Source of the DNA: Mycolicibacterium phocaicum
Lineage (GTDB): Bacteria > Actinomycetota > Actinomycetes > Mycobacteriales > Mycobacteriaceae
NCBI RefSeq assembly: GCF_010731115.1
Contig: NZ_AP022616.1
Coordinates: forward strand, 5,456,001 to 5,520,000
Length of the DNA stretch: 64,000 nucleotides
Direction: 5' to 3'
The translations under genes were made by a program, and so were the position numbers. Below are positions 54,142 through 62,844 of the stretch, one piece after another (the first letter of the stretch is position 1; every line of letters begins with the position of its first letter). The notes below the pieces were generated by a model that saw nothing but the letters and a program-made list of their open reading frames with translations, searched no databases and was not told where the DNA came from.

Positions 54142-55287
54142 ATGGCTCAACGTCCCGCCCCCATGACCCCCGAGCAGTTCGACGAGTTCGGCCGCGCGCT
54201 CGACGCCATCCGCGAGCGCCATCTCGCCGACCTCGGCGACCGCGACTCCGACTACATCCGCAACATCATCGCCATGCAGCGCAAGCTGGAGGTCGGTGGC
54301 CGCGCCCTGCTGTTCCTGCCGCCGGCCTGGCCCGTCGGCACCGTGATGCTCGGTCTGTCGAAAATCCTCGACAACATGGAGATCGGCCACAACGTCATGC
54401 ACGGCCAGTACGACTGGATGGGTGACCCGGCGCTGCGCGGCCAGAACTTCGAATGGGATTCGGCCTGCCCGTCCAACCAGTGGCGGCACTCGCACAACTA
54501 CATGCACCACACCTACACCAACATCGTCGACATGGACCGCGACATCGGCTACGGCATCCTGCGGATGAGTGAGGACCAGAAGTGGAGCCCGTACTTCCTG
54601 GGCAACCCGGTCTACGCCTTCCTGCTGATGGTGTTCTTCCAGTACGGCGTTGCGCTGCACGAGCTGGAGGCCGAGCGCATCCGCACCGGTGAAATCCGCC
54701 TGCGGGACAAGAAGGACATGCTGCGCGAGATGTGGGCCAAGGTCCGCAGGCAGACCATCAAGGACTACGTGGCGTTCCCGCTGCTGGCCGGACCGTTCCT
54801 GCCGTTCGTCTTCGCCGGCAACATGACCGCTAACCTGATGCGCAACGTCTGGTCGTACGTCATCATCTTCTGCGGCCACTTCCCCGAGGGCACGCACGAG
54901 TTCACCATCGAGGAGACCAAGAGCGAGACCCGCGGCCAGTGGTACTACCGCCAGCTGCTGGGTTCGGCGAACCTGTCCGGCGGCAAGTGGTTCCACATCT
55001 TCAGCGGCAACCTGTCGTTCCAGATCGAGCACCACCTGTTCCCCGACATCCCGGCGCACCGCTACGCGGAAATCTCCCCGGAGGTCAAGGCACTGTGCGA
55101 GAAGTACGACCTGCCCTACAACACCGGGCCGATCCACAACCAGTTCTTCTCGGTGGTCAAGAAGATCTGCCGCCTGGCCCTGCCGGACTCATGGCTGACA
55201 AAGCGGGCACCAGAAGGTGATCCGGTCCGTGAGGTTGTTGAGGTCGCCGACCACGTCGAGGTTCTCGTGCCGGTGTCGGCCGGCTGA
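54142..55287 (+). CDS. Membrane fatty-acyl desaturase (DesA3-like)
   Basis: 381 residues from the ATG at 54142, with AAAGGAGACGAACC upstream. Histidine boxes: HNVMH at 83-87, HSHNYMHH at 116-123, and QIEHH at 294-298. Membrane helices surround [16 protein letters not shown] and [20 protein letters not shown]. It introduces a double bond into acyl-CoA or acyl lipids using O2 and the electrons of the preceding protein. The last ~33 codons overlap the 3' end of the convergent nei gene by 99 bases; the homologous part seems to end at PDSWLT, so the tail may be an extension after loss of the original stop. Confidence 0.9.
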   Translation: MAQRPAPMTPEQFDEFGRALDAIRERHLADLGDRDSDYIRNIIAMQRKLEVGGRALLFLPPAWPVGTVMLGLSKILDNMEIGHNVMHGQYDWMGDPALRGQNFEWDSACPSNQWRHSHNYMHHTYTNIVDMDRDIGYGILRMSEDQKWSPYFLGNPVYAFLLMVFFQYGVALHELEAERIRTGEIRLRDKKDMLREMWAKVRRQTIKDYVAFPLLAGPFLPFVFAGNMTANLMRNVWSYVIIFCGHFPEGTHEFTIEETKSETRGQWYYRQLLGSANLSGGKWFHIFSGNLSFQIEHHLFPDIPAHRYAEISPEVKALCEKYDLPYNTGPIHNQFFSVVKKICRLALPDSWLTKRAPEGDPVREVVEVADHVEVLVPVSAG

Positions 55288-55989
55288 TTCGATCAGCGTC
55301 CCGCATCTGCGACACGCTTGCCCGGCCCGGCCGTACACCCAGAGTTGACGGCCGGGTCGGGTATCGCCCGTTGTGGTCCTGCTCCATCTGTTTCTGTTCA
55401 GCCACAACATGTCCCGGGCCCGCTGCGCCAGCCGCAGCGGGTCTTTCACTGTGCCGACCGGGGCCGTCGGGCGGCGGCCGACAATGAAGCACAGCTCATT
55501 GGCGTAGACGTTGCCGACGCCCGCGAGGTTGCGTTGGTCGAGTAGTGCTTCGTGCAGCGGCCGGTCGGGGAGCTGGGTGAGGTTCTGCGCTGCTCGGTGC
55601 GGATCCCAGTCCGGGCCAAGGAGATCGGGGCCGAGGTGTTTGACGGGTTCGTCGTCGTGGTCCCGGTGGAGGACTTCCAGGGTGCCCAGTTCGGAGCCCA
55701 CCGCCTGAATATCCTTGGTTTCCAGGATGATCCGGGTCTTGTGATCGGGGCGGCGGGGCCTGGTGTTGACCTGCCACTTGCCCTCCATCTTGAGGTGCGA
55801 GTGGATGCTGGCCTCGGCCGTGCGGATGAACAGGTGCTTACCCCGGCTGATGACTTCGTCGACCGTCTGGCCGGTGAGGTCGACGGTGGCGAACTTCGGG
55901 ACGCGAATGTCGCAGCGCGTCAGCATCTTTCCCTGCAGCGCCGCGCGGAGGATGGCCGCGGTGTGCCAGACGGTGTCACCTTCGGGCAT
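55189..55989 (-). CDS. nei: Endonuclease VIII-type DNA glycosylase (Nei2)
   Basis: 266 residues. The N-terminal [11 protein letters not shown] supplies catalytic Pro2 and Glu3; ISRGKHLFI contains the conserved Lys; [20 protein letters not shown] is the helix-two-turn-helix. The zinc finger is complete with CRRC and a final CPLC. It removes oxidised pyrimidines in base-excision repair. Its start shares one base with the stop of the nitronate-monooxygenase-like gene (TGATG). Its 3' end overlaps the desaturase gene. Confidence 0.94.
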   Translation of the reverse strand: MPEGDTVWHTAAILRAALQGKMLTRCDIRVPKFATVDLTGQTVDEVISRGKHLFIRTAEASIHSHLKMEGKWQVNTRPRRPDHKTRIILETKDIQAVGSELGTLEVLHRDHDDEPVKHLGPDLLGPDWDPHRAAQNLTQLPDRPLHEALLDQRNLAGVGNVYANELCFIVGRRPTAPVGTVKDPLRLAQRARDMLWLNRNRWSRTTTGDTRPGRQLWVYGRAGQACRRCGTLIESAGRHRHENLDVVGDLNNLTDRITFWCPLCQP

Positions 55990-56960
55990 CAGCGGATGTA
56001 GGCGTTGGCCCGGGCCAGCGCGCGTTCGGCATCGTGCGCGATCTTCTGAACCAGGTCGCTTGCGAGTTCCAGCTCATCGATGAGGTCGAGGGCCTCGCCG
56101 GCCCAGATGGGGACGTAATCCATGTCCATCTTGGCTGCCCGGTCGCGGAACTCCTGTTTCGCTTTGGGATCTGCGTCGAGCTCGGCGTCGCGGTCCTGCC
56201 ACTCGTCGGTGAAGACGCTGCGCAAGGTGCGCGCCGGATACTCGGCCGGCCAACGCGTTTCGACGGGCCGGGCCGCGATGTCGATGGCCCGGCCGCTGGT
56301 GGTGTCCGCCGCCCTGGCCTTGAGCATGACCTTCGACTCGGCGGCGCTGAGCAGGGACTCGTGGGTGGCTTCGAATCGGGTGCCGATCATGGCGCCCGCG
56401 GCGCCGAGGGTCAGTGCCGCGGCCAGACCGCGGCCGTCGGCGATGCCACCGGCCGCCAGGACCGGAACGTCGTGGGCCAGGTCGACGACGGCGGGGACGA
56501 ACGGCAGCGTCGACCGGCCGCCGTGGTGCCCCCCGGCCTCCCGGCCCTGCGCGACCAGAACCTGGACTCCGGCGTCGAGCGCCTGCTTGGCCTCATCGAG
56601 GGTGTGGACCTGGGACAGCAGCGGGATTCCGGCGTCGTGGATGGCTTTGGCGAACGGGGCCGGGTCGCCGAACGACAAGATGATGGCGGCGGGCTGCTGC
56701 GCGATGACCCAGCCGATGATCTCCGGAGTCACCGCCCACGTGAGTAGACCCACGCCCCAGGGCTTTTCGGTGCCCTGCTTGGCCAGTTGGCATTCGGTGG
56801 CGAGCATGGTCAGGTCACCGCGGCCGCCACCGATCAGACCCAGTCCGCCGCCCTCGGACACCGCGGCGGCCAGCCGGCCACCGGATACGTCGCCCATCGG
56901 GGCCAGGACGATCGGGTGGTCGATGCCGAACAGTTCGGTGAGCGGGGTGTGCAGGGCCAT
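55989..56960 (-). CDS. Nitronate monooxygenase family FMN protein
   Basis: 323 residues in a TIM barrel: [34 protein letters not shown] (FMN phosphate region), [22 protein letters not shown] (with the catalytic-type His) and [32 protein letters not shown]. Family enzymes oxidise nitronates such as propionate 3-nitronate to aldehydes or acids. It is coupled to nei by a one-base overlap. A paralogue lies at 61325. The upstream gap to the MerR fusion holds a large palindrome (57017-57091). Confidence 0.88.
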   Translation of the reverse strand: MALHTPLTELFGIDHPIVLAPMGDVSGGRLAAAVSEGGGLGLIGGGRGDLTMLATECQLAKQGTEKPWGVGLLTWAVTPEIIGWVIAQQPAAIILSFGDPAPFAKAIHDAGIPLLSQVHTLDEAKQALDAGVQVLVAQGREAGGHHGGRSTLPFVPAVVDLAHDVPVLAAGGIADGRGLAAALTLGAAGAMIGTRFEATHESLLSAAESKVMLKARAADTTSGRAIDIAARPVETRWPAEYPARTLRSVFTDEWQDRDAELDADPKAKQEFRDRAAKMDMDYVPIWAGEALDLIDELELASDLVQKIAHDAERALARANAYIR

Positions 56961-57016
56961 GACTTCACTCTATGACTCGGTCGGGGGCGCTCTCTGTCGT
57001 CATGTGCTGCGGCGGT

Positions 57017-57091
57017 CCCTACGGCGAGTGTGCAGCTTCGGAGCGATCTGGCCACGTGAACGCGGACAACAACTGCACACTCGCCATAGGG
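57017..57091. repeat. Long inverted repeat between divergent genes
   Basis: 19-base arms (57017-57035 and 57073-57091; CCCTACGGCGAGTGTGCAG on the left) with one mismatch and a 37-base spacer. It lies between the divergent nitronate monooxygenase and MerR-peroxiredoxin genes. Too long for a simple regulator site; it looks like a dispersed repeat or hairpin. Confidence 0.75.
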
Positions 57092-57129
57092 CCGGGGATC
57101 GGTGTCAATGGATCCAGCGGGTCGGAAAT

Positions 57130-57161
57130 TTGACCTTGCCCCTGGCGGCAATGTTTACCCT
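57130..57161 (+). promoter_or_regulatory. MerR-type promoter of the MerR-peroxiredoxin gene
   Basis: TTGACC (57130-57135) and TACCCT (57156-57161) are 20 bases apart, longer than the normal 17 and typical of MerR-activated promoters. Between them lies TTGCC-N6-GGCAA (57136-57151), a dyad where a MerR dimer would bind. A GAGGA ribosome-binding site follows, then ATG at 57182. Confidence 0.65.
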
Positions 57162-57181
57162 CTGGGCTGAGGACATTGACC

Positions 57182-58126
57182 ATGCAGATTTCTGAGCTGG
57201 CCCGGCTGACGGGCGCGTCGACCAAGGCCGTGCGGTACTACGAGGACCTCGGCCTCCTGGAGCCGTCGCGCCTGGCCAACGGCTATCGGGACTATTCCGA
57301 AGAGGACGTCCAGATCGTCAGCGAGGTGCGTGCGCTGGCCGCGGTGGGCATCGCCCCGTCGAAGGCCGGGCCGTTCATCGACTGCCTGCGCCACGGCCAC
57401 GAACACAGCGACGAGTGCCCCGAGTCGCTGGCGGCGTATCGCGACAGCATCGCGGTTCTCGACGAGACCATCGCGGCGTTGACGCAGCGACGACAGGTCC
57501 TCACGGCGCGGCTCAACGCTGCCGCGTGCCGCGAATTCGACAAGGAGTACGAGCAGGTGACGGACTACACGACGCTTCCCGCGGGCCTCCCGGTTCCCGA
57601 AAATGACGGCGCGGCCGACCATCTGGTGGGACTGCGGGTACCCGATATCACGCTGAAGTCCAGCGGTGGTGGCCCCGTCCACCTTCGGAGCCTGCCGATG
57701 GGACGGACGATTCTGTATCTGTACCCGCTCACCGGTCGTCCCGGCACCGACCTCCCCGAAGGGTGGGACGCGATACCAGGAGCGCGTGGCTGTTCGACGG
57801 AGGCATGCGATTTCCGCGACCACTTCGCCGAGCTGAAAGACGCCGGTGCAGAAGAGGTCTGGGGCCTTTCCAGCCAGGACGTCGACTATCAGGCGGAAGT
57901 GGTGCGGCGGCTGCGGCTGCCGTTCCACATGCTGTCCGATGAGACGTTCGCGCTGGCCGAGGCGCTACGGCTCCCGACGTTCGCCGCCGACGGACATCCC
58001 CGGCTTTACACCCGGCTCACCATGGTGATCCGCGACGGCCGCATCGAGCACGTCTTCTACCCGATCTTCCCGCCGAACACACATGCGCAGCAGGTGCTGG
58101 ACTGGTTGCGCGCACATCCGGTGTAG
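57182..58126 (+). CDS. MerR-family regulator fused to a BCP/PrxQ-type peroxiredoxin
   Basis: 314 residues from the ATG at 57182 (TTG at 57176 adds two). Residues 1-70 are a MerR DNA-binding domain (ISELARLTGASTKAVRYYEDLGLL, then NGYRDYSEEDV). A dimerisation helix with two extra cysteines (C68 in FIDCLRHG, C79 in DECPES) and C116 follow. From about 145 a thioredoxin-fold peroxiredoxin begins (VGLRVPDITLKSSGGGPVHL), with the active site GCSTEACDF: C204 as peroxidatic and C209 as resolving Cys in the BCP CX4C layout. A redox enzyme fused to its own DNA-binding domain suggests a one-protein peroxide sensor. Neighbours are unrelated in function. Confidence 0.85.
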   Translation: MQISELARLTGASTKAVRYYEDLGLLEPSRLANGYRDYSEEDVQIVSEVRALAAVGIAPSKAGPFIDCLRHGHEHSDECPESLAAYRDSIAVLDETIAALTQRRQVLTARLNAAACREFDKEYEQVTDYTTLPAGLPVPENDGAADHLVGLRVPDITLKSSGGGPVHLRSLPMGRTILYLYPLTGRPGTDLPEGWDAIPGARGCSTEACDFRDHFAELKDAGAEEVWGLSSQDVDYQAEVVRRLRLPFHMLSDETFALAEALRLPTFAADGHPRLYTRLTMVIRDGRIEHVFYPIFPPNTHAQQVLDWLRAHPV

Positions 58127-58200
58127 AGAGCTGACGGATCGCCTGCTGCCGGAGCGGCGCCGGCGGTACGCTCGCCTCGACATCGAGCGGGAGACGGCTG

Positions 58201-59439
58201 ATGACAGAAGCATTTGTGCTTGGTGGTGTCCGCACTCCATTTGCGCGGTACGGCAGTTCGCTGTCGCACATCCGCACCGACGACCTCCTCGGCATGACCA
58301 TGAAGGGCGCGTGCGAACGTGTCGGCGTCGAGCTCGGCGCCATCGAGGACGTCGTCGCCGGCTGCGTCAATCCCGCGCACGAGGGGATGGGCGACGTCGC
58401 GCGCTGGGCCGCGCTCGCCGCCGGATTCCCCGACACCGTGGCCGGGACGACCATCAACCGGTTCTGCGGTTCGTCGCTGAGCGCCACGATCAACGTCGCG
58501 CACGCGATCAGGGCCGGCGACCTCGGTGTCGGTATGGCCTGCGGCGTCGAATCGATGTCGCGATCGGGCTGGGCCTACATGAAAGGCGACGCGCCGTTCG
58601 CGCCGCGCGGGCCGGTGATCCTGCTCGACACCATGTGGGCCGGCGCCGGCGGCCCGCCCAACCCCGCGCTGCTGGCGCGTAACGCCTACATCAGCATGAT
58701 CGAGACCGCGCAGAAGGTGGCCGATCGTTACGGCCTGACGCGCGAGGAGATCGACGCCTTCGCGCTGCGAACGCAGCGAAATGCCAAGGCGGCCCGCGAT
58801 TCCGGGCGACTGGCCAAGGAGATCATGCCGGTCGAGATCGCGGCGACGAAGAAGGCACCGGCGCGGCTTTTCGAACACGACGAATTCATCCGCGACGAGA
58901 CCACGGCCGAGCAGCTGGCGGCACTACGACCGCAGCCGGGTACGACCCAGATGACCGCGGCAAATTCGACGCCCCTCACCGATGGCGCCAGCGCCCTGGT
59001 GCTGGCGTCGGGGGAGCGCGCGGCGGAACTCGGTGTCGAGCCGTTGGCGCGGGTCGTGTCCTCGGCGGTGTACGGGATCGATCCGCTGTTCATGGGTCTC
59101 GCCCCGGCGTGGGCCCTGCCTCTGGCCATCAAACGTGCCGGGCTGACGCCTGAGCAGATCGATGTCTGGGAGGTCCACGAAGCGTTCAGCGCGCAGGCCC
59201 TCGGTGTGCTGCGGGAACTGCCCAATCAGCTCGGCGGGTTCGTCGTTCCCGATGAGAAGCTCACACCCAACGGCGGCGCCGTGGCGATCGGCCACCCGTT
59301 CGGCGCCACCGGTGCCCGGTATGTCCTGACCCTGGCCACCGAACTGCGCGAGCGCAATGTCCGCTACGGGGCCATCGGGGTCTGCGTCGGATCGGGTCAA
59401 GGCGTTGCCATTGTGCTCGAAAATCCCTCTGCTGCTTGA
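58201..59439 (+). CDS. Thiolase family acetyl-CoA acetyltransferase
   Basis: 412 residues. Active-site Cys in NRFCGSSLSA, the HEAFSAQALG block, GGAVAIGHPFGATGARY with the catalytic His, and the final CVGSGQG with the second Cys. It either condenses or cleaves acyl-CoA in beta-oxidation; specificity unknown. It lies 74 bases after the MerR-peroxiredoxin gene and may have its own promoter. Confidence 0.93.
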   Translation: MTEAFVLGGVRTPFARYGSSLSHIRTDDLLGMTMKGACERVGVELGAIEDVVAGCVNPAHEGMGDVARWAALAAGFPDTVAGTTINRFCGSSLSATINVAHAIRAGDLGVGMACGVESMSRSGWAYMKGDAPFAPRGPVILLDTMWAGAGGPPNPALLARNAYISMIETAQKVADRYGLTREEIDAFALRTQRNAKAARDSGRLAKEIMPVEIAATKKAPARLFEHDEFIRDETTAEQLAALRPQPGTTQMTAANSTPLTDGASALVLASGERAAELGVEPLARVVSSAVYGIDPLFMGLAPAWALPLAIKRAGLTPEQIDVWEVHEAFSAQALGVLRELPNQLGGFVVPDEKLTPNGGAVAIGHPFGATGARYVLTLATELRERNVRYGAIGVCVGSGQGVAIVLENPSAA

Positions 59440-59497
59440 GGAGTACGCGAGCGGCTGGGTGCGATTTTTTGTCGTACCCTTCTGCTTTGATGGTGTC

Positions 59498-60754
59498 ATG
59501 TCCAGCACCGCAACGGCTTTCGATGTTGAGTCGTCGCCGTGCGAGCGCATGGATGCGTACTTCGCGGAGATCGGTGAGCTGACCGGTCAGCGCAACGCGA
59601 TCGACGCACGGCTGGTGCAGATTGCGGCCGAGATCGACCGTGACGGGCTCTGGGGTGCCACCGGTGCCCGGTCGATGGCGTCGATGATGGCATGGAAAAC
59701 CGGTGTGTCACCGCGCAATGCGGAAGTGATGATGGCGGTGGCGCACCGCCTGGAGGAGTTCCCGCGCTGCGCCGAAGCGATGCGCGCGGGCCGGTTGTCG
59801 CTGGACCAGGTCGGGGTGGTCGCCGAACACGCAGCCGAGGGTTCTGACGAGCATTACGCCCAGTTCGCCGAAAGCGCCACCGTCACCCAGCTGCGCACGG
59901 CCGTGAAACTCGAGCCCCGCCCGGAGCCCGATCCCAAGCCCGAGGCGCCGCGGTCGATCGCCAAGACCAGCCACGACGACGGCTCGGTCACGTACAAGAT
60001 CCGGCTGCCGAAGCTGGAAGCCGCCAAGGTTGATGCGGCGATGGCGTCGCATCAGGATGCATTGGTGGCCGACTGGAAACGCGACCACGAAGACACCGAA
60101 GGGGCAGTGTCGGAGCAGGCACCGCCGTTCCCGAACCAGGTCGATGGGTTCATGAGCCTGATCGAGGCCGGCTGGGACAGCGATGTGGAACGTCGTCCGC
60201 ATGGGCAGCACACCACCGTGGTGGTGCACTTTGACCTCGAAAAGCGCACGGCTGCGTTGCATTTAGGGTCAGTGCTCACCGATGAGGAACGCCGGCTGCT
60301 GTTGTGCGACGCCACGTGCGAGGTGTGGCTCGAGAAACATGGTCAGCCGATCGGGGCCGGGCGCAGCACCCGCACCATCAGCCGCCGGCTGCGCCGCGCT
60401 CTGGAACACCGCGACCGCTGCTGCCGGGTCCCCGGGTGCGGGGCGACCCGCGGCTTGCACGCACATCACATCATTCATTGGGAGAACGGCGGGGAAACCG
60501 AACTGCACAACCTGGTGCTGGTGTGCCCCTACCATCACCGGTTGCACCACCAGCGGGTCATCACCATCACCGGTCCGGCCGATCGGCTGGTCGTCACCGA
60601 CGCCGCGGGCCGACAACTCGACGGCGGATCCCTTGCGCGGCCACCCACTACGGCCCGCCCTGATGTGCCGCCCTGCCCCGGGCCGACCGGTGAACGCGCC
60701 CAATGGTGGTGGTACCAACCCTTCGAACCACCACCCACACCGTCGACCAACTAG
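59498..60754 (+). CDS. DUF222/HNH endonuclease (13E12 repeat family)
   Basis: 418 residues from the ATG at 59498; the open frame begins earlier inside the thiolase gene. N-terminal DUF222 helices (MASMMAWKTGVSPRNAEVMMAVAHRLEEFPRCAEAMRAG RLSLDQV in two parts) precede a C-terminal HNH: CCRVPGCGATRGLHAHHIIHW, ENGGETELHNLVLVCPYHH. Members are numerous in mycobacterial genomes and poorly understood; some sit at mobile-intron-like repeats. Its stop overlaps the convergent membrane gene stop by four bases. Confidence 0.87.
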   Translation: MSSTATAFDVESSPCERMDAYFAEIGELTGQRNAIDARLVQIAAEIDRDGLWGATGARSMASMMAWKTGVSPRNAEVMMAVAHRLEEFPRCAEAMRAGRLSLDQVGVVAEHAAEGSDEHYAQFAESATVTQLRTAVKLEPRPEPDPKPEAPRSIAKTSHDDGSVTYKIRLPKLEAAKVDAAMASHQDALVADWKRDHEDTEGAVSEQAPPFPNQVDGFMSLIEAGWDSDVERRPHGQHTTVVVHFDLEKRTAALHLGSVLTDEERRLLLCDATCEVWLEKHGQPIGAGRSTRTISRRLRRALEHRDRCCRVPGCGATRGLHAHHIIHWENGGETELHNLVLVCPYHHRLHHQRVITITGPADRLVVTDAAGRQLDGGSLARPPTTARPDVPPCPGPTGERAQWWWYQPFEPPPTPSTN

Positions 60755-61311
60755 GGCAGCAGCGGCAGCCGCCACAGCGGCGCACCGGGTTCGAGGAACC
60801 ACAGCCGCGTCGCGGTCAGGCGCAGTATCCGGATGGCGCCGGTCATCATGAGCACCGCCAGTGGCAGCTCGATCAACACCGCGGTGATCAACGGGATGGT
60901 CGAATCGTGGCCGAAATCCGAAGTCATGACGTCGAACCAGGCGTCGCACACCAACAGCACGCCGGTCGTGAACGCGGTGAGCAGCACGAGCTGCCTGCGC
61001 AACCAACCGAGCACGGCCGTCGTGGCCATGAAGGCGACCAGCAGGCCGTCGAACCCGATCCAGGTGGCCGGCCAGTTGTGCGCGGTGTAGTTTTCCGGAA
61101 GCGTGAATCCGAGGTAGACGACCCACGGGATCAGCACGATGCAGCTGCCGGTCATCACCGTCAGCCGGATGCGTCGCATCCTCCTGGCCATCGCAGGCGG
61201 AAACACTTCGTCCAGCGGACGCTGCAACCGCATGATCAGGTCGTGCCGCTGCGCCGGCGTCATCGCGGCGATGGCGGCGTCTGACAACGCCTGGTCTGCG
61301 TGCTCGGTCAC
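60751..61311 (-). CDS. Hypothetical multi-pass membrane protein
   Basis: 186 residues from the GTG at 61311 (MTEHADQALSDAAIAAMTPAQRHDLI). About four hydrophobic segments: LTVMTGSCIVLIPWVVYLGF, TWIGFDGLLVAFMATTAVLGWL, LVLLTAFTTGVLLVCDAWF and LITAVLIELPLAVLMMTGAI. The last two are separated by DVMTSDFGHDSTI. No family recognised. It is nearly adjacent to the downstream end of the second nitronate monooxygenase gene. Confidence 0.65.
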   Translation of the reverse strand: MTEHADQALSDAAIAAMTPAQRHDLIMRLQRPLDEVFPPAMARRMRRIRLTVMTGSCIVLIPWVVYLGFTLPENYTAHNWPATWIGFDGLLVAFMATTAVLGWLRRQLVLLTAFTTGVLLVCDAWFDVMTSDFGHDSTIPLITAVLIELPLAVLMMTGAIRILRLTATRLWFLEPGAPLWRLPLLP

Positions 61312-61324
61312 GCCCTTTATTGTC

Positions 61325-62305
61325 CTACTTCGCGGCCTCGGACAGTCTTCCGAAAATGGTGGCGGACTCTCGCGCCATGCGTGCCAGCACCTCAGCTGCA
61401 GTCGGATTGTCATGGATCATGCCGACACCTTCGCCGATATGAACCTCAGCGGTGTCGAAGTCTGACGCTTCGACCGCGGCGCGGTAATCACGCTGGAGCT
61501 CAGCGAGATTGGCGCGTAGCGCGTCCTCGGTCCCATACCAGCGGCTGACGAAATCATTGCGCAAAGCGCGACCACCGTAGCCCTGCGGCCACGGATAGCC
61601 GCGCACGATGTCGAACACGGTTGAGCGAATGGTGTCGTCGGAGCCTGCGGCGATGGCGCGCTCCCGGGCCACTGGGTTAACCGGCGACTCCTGCACCGCC
61701 CACAGCCTGGAGCCGGCGAGGGCTCCGTCAGCACCGAGCGAGAGTGCCGCCGCAAGGCCACGACCGTCGGCGATGCCTCCGGCGGCGAGGACAAGGGTAT
61801 CCGGTGCCCGGTCGGCGACCAGGTCGGCGACCTCCGGGACCAGGGTGAAGGTGGAACGAATCCCCTTACCGTGACCACCCGCTTCGCCGCCTTGCGCAAT
61901 CAGTACGTCAGCTCCGATGTCGACGCCGCGTCGTGCCTCTTCCAGATCGTTGACCTGATTGAACAGAGGAACATTCGCATTGCGAATCTTCGACGCGAAC
62001 GGCGTGGGATCGCCGAATGAGAGCGCTACAGCAGCGGGGTTGTGTGCGAGTACTGCATCCAATAGCTCCGGGCGTTGAGCGAGCTTCCAGGCGATGAAGC
62101 CGACGCCGATGCGGGTATCTCCAGCCGTGGCGAACTGTGCATTGAGCCAGGCGGCATCGTCATAGCCGGCGCCCAACAGTCCGAGACCGCCTGCCTTTGT
62201 GACTGCGGCGGCCAAGCGGCCATCGGCGAACTTGGCCATCGGGGCCAGCACGACGGGCACTGACAGGCCGAACCTCGAAGTGAGTCTCGTCGTGATCATG
62301 TTCAC
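61325..62305 (-). CDS. Nitronate monooxygenase family protein, second copy
   Basis: 326 residues from the GTG at 62305, which makes a GTGA overlap with the tautomerase stop; an ATG two codons later (62299) is the alternative. FMN TIM barrel: VPVVLAPMAKFADGRLAAAVTKAGGLGLLGAGY, ALSFGDPTPFA, IAQGGEAGGHGKG and [31 protein letters not shown]. It is only moderately similar to the copy at 55989. Being operonic with a tautomerase suggests a small catabolic or detoxification unit. Confidence 0.86.
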   Translation of the reverse strand: MNMITTRLTSRFGLSVPVVLAPMAKFADGRLAAAVTKAGGLGLLGAGYDDAAWLNAQFATAGDTRIGVGFIAWKLAQRPELLDAVLAHNPAAVALSFGDPTPFASKIRNANVPLFNQVNDLEEARRGVDIGADVLIAQGGEAGGHGKGIRSTFTLVPEVADLVADRAPDTLVLAAGGIADGRGLAAALSLGADGALAGSRLWAVQESPVNPVARERAIAAGSDDTIRSTVFDIVRGYPWPQGYGGRALRNDFVSRWYGTEDALRANLAELQRDYRAAVEASDFDTAEVHIGEGVGMIHDNPTAAEVLARMARESATIFGRLSEAAK

Positions 62306-62694
62306 GCGAGTTCGCCGGTGACAAACTGTGCCCGGCCCGCGCCGAACGACCAATCGGCGTCGCCGTTTTCGGTGATCGACACGATCAGGTCTTTGGCGTC
62401 CAAACCGCAGTCCCTATGCAGGTGCTCGGCCAGCAGCTCGTAGAACCGCTGCTTCATCTCTGCGGTGCGGCGGCGGCTGACCACCTGGATGATCACTAGC
62501 TGGTCTGATCGTTCGAATCCCAGTCCAGTGTCTTGCGCGACAACGTCATCGGGCTCGCGGACGTCGACGACCTGGTAGCGGTCCCGTTCGGGGATGCCGA
62601 ACGCCTCCACAACAGCCCGGTGGGCGCTGTCCAGCAGCTGACGGAGTTCTTCGGGGGTGCGGCCCCGGATCACGGTGATGTTGAGCAATGGCAT
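62302..62694 (-). CDS. Tautomerase family protein
   Basis: 130 residues from the ATG at 62694, so that Met removal exposes Pro2 (MPLLNITVIRGR), the catalytic base of the 4-oxalocrotonate tautomerase/MIF fold. RYQVVDVREPDDVV and LVIIQVVSRRRTAEMKQRFYELLAEHL fit two-repeat members. It is first in a two-gene operon with the nitronate monooxygenase homologue. The palindrome at 62733-62747 lies 38 bases upstream of the start, in the likely promoter. Confidence 0.83.
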   Translation of the reverse strand: MPLLNITVIRGRTPEELRQLLDSAHRAVVEAFGIPERDRYQVVDVREPDDVVAQDTGLGFERSDQLVIIQVVSRRRTAEMKQRFYELLAEHLHRDCGLDAKDLIVSITENGDADWSFGAGRAQFVTGELA

Positions 62695-62732
62695 TGTCCC
62701 CAACCTTTCTTGTGCCCTGAAGACTCCAACGT

Positions 62733-62747
62733 CGTTGAACTACAACG
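62733..62747. promoter_or_regulatory. CGTTG-N5-CAACG palindrome before the tautomerase operon
   Basis: CGTTGAACTACAACG is a perfect dyad with a 5-base centre, the size and type of MarR/HxlR-family operators. It sits in the 150-base gap between tautomerase and lhr. No regulator gene of that family is adjacent. Confidence 0.5.
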
Positions 62748-62844
62748 TATTGCGAGTGCAGTGCCACAAGTTGCGACCGGGATCCTCTCAGCTGGGAGCG
62801 TCAGCCTCTCATCGTGCCCGCGGCACTGATCCATGGCGGAGGGC

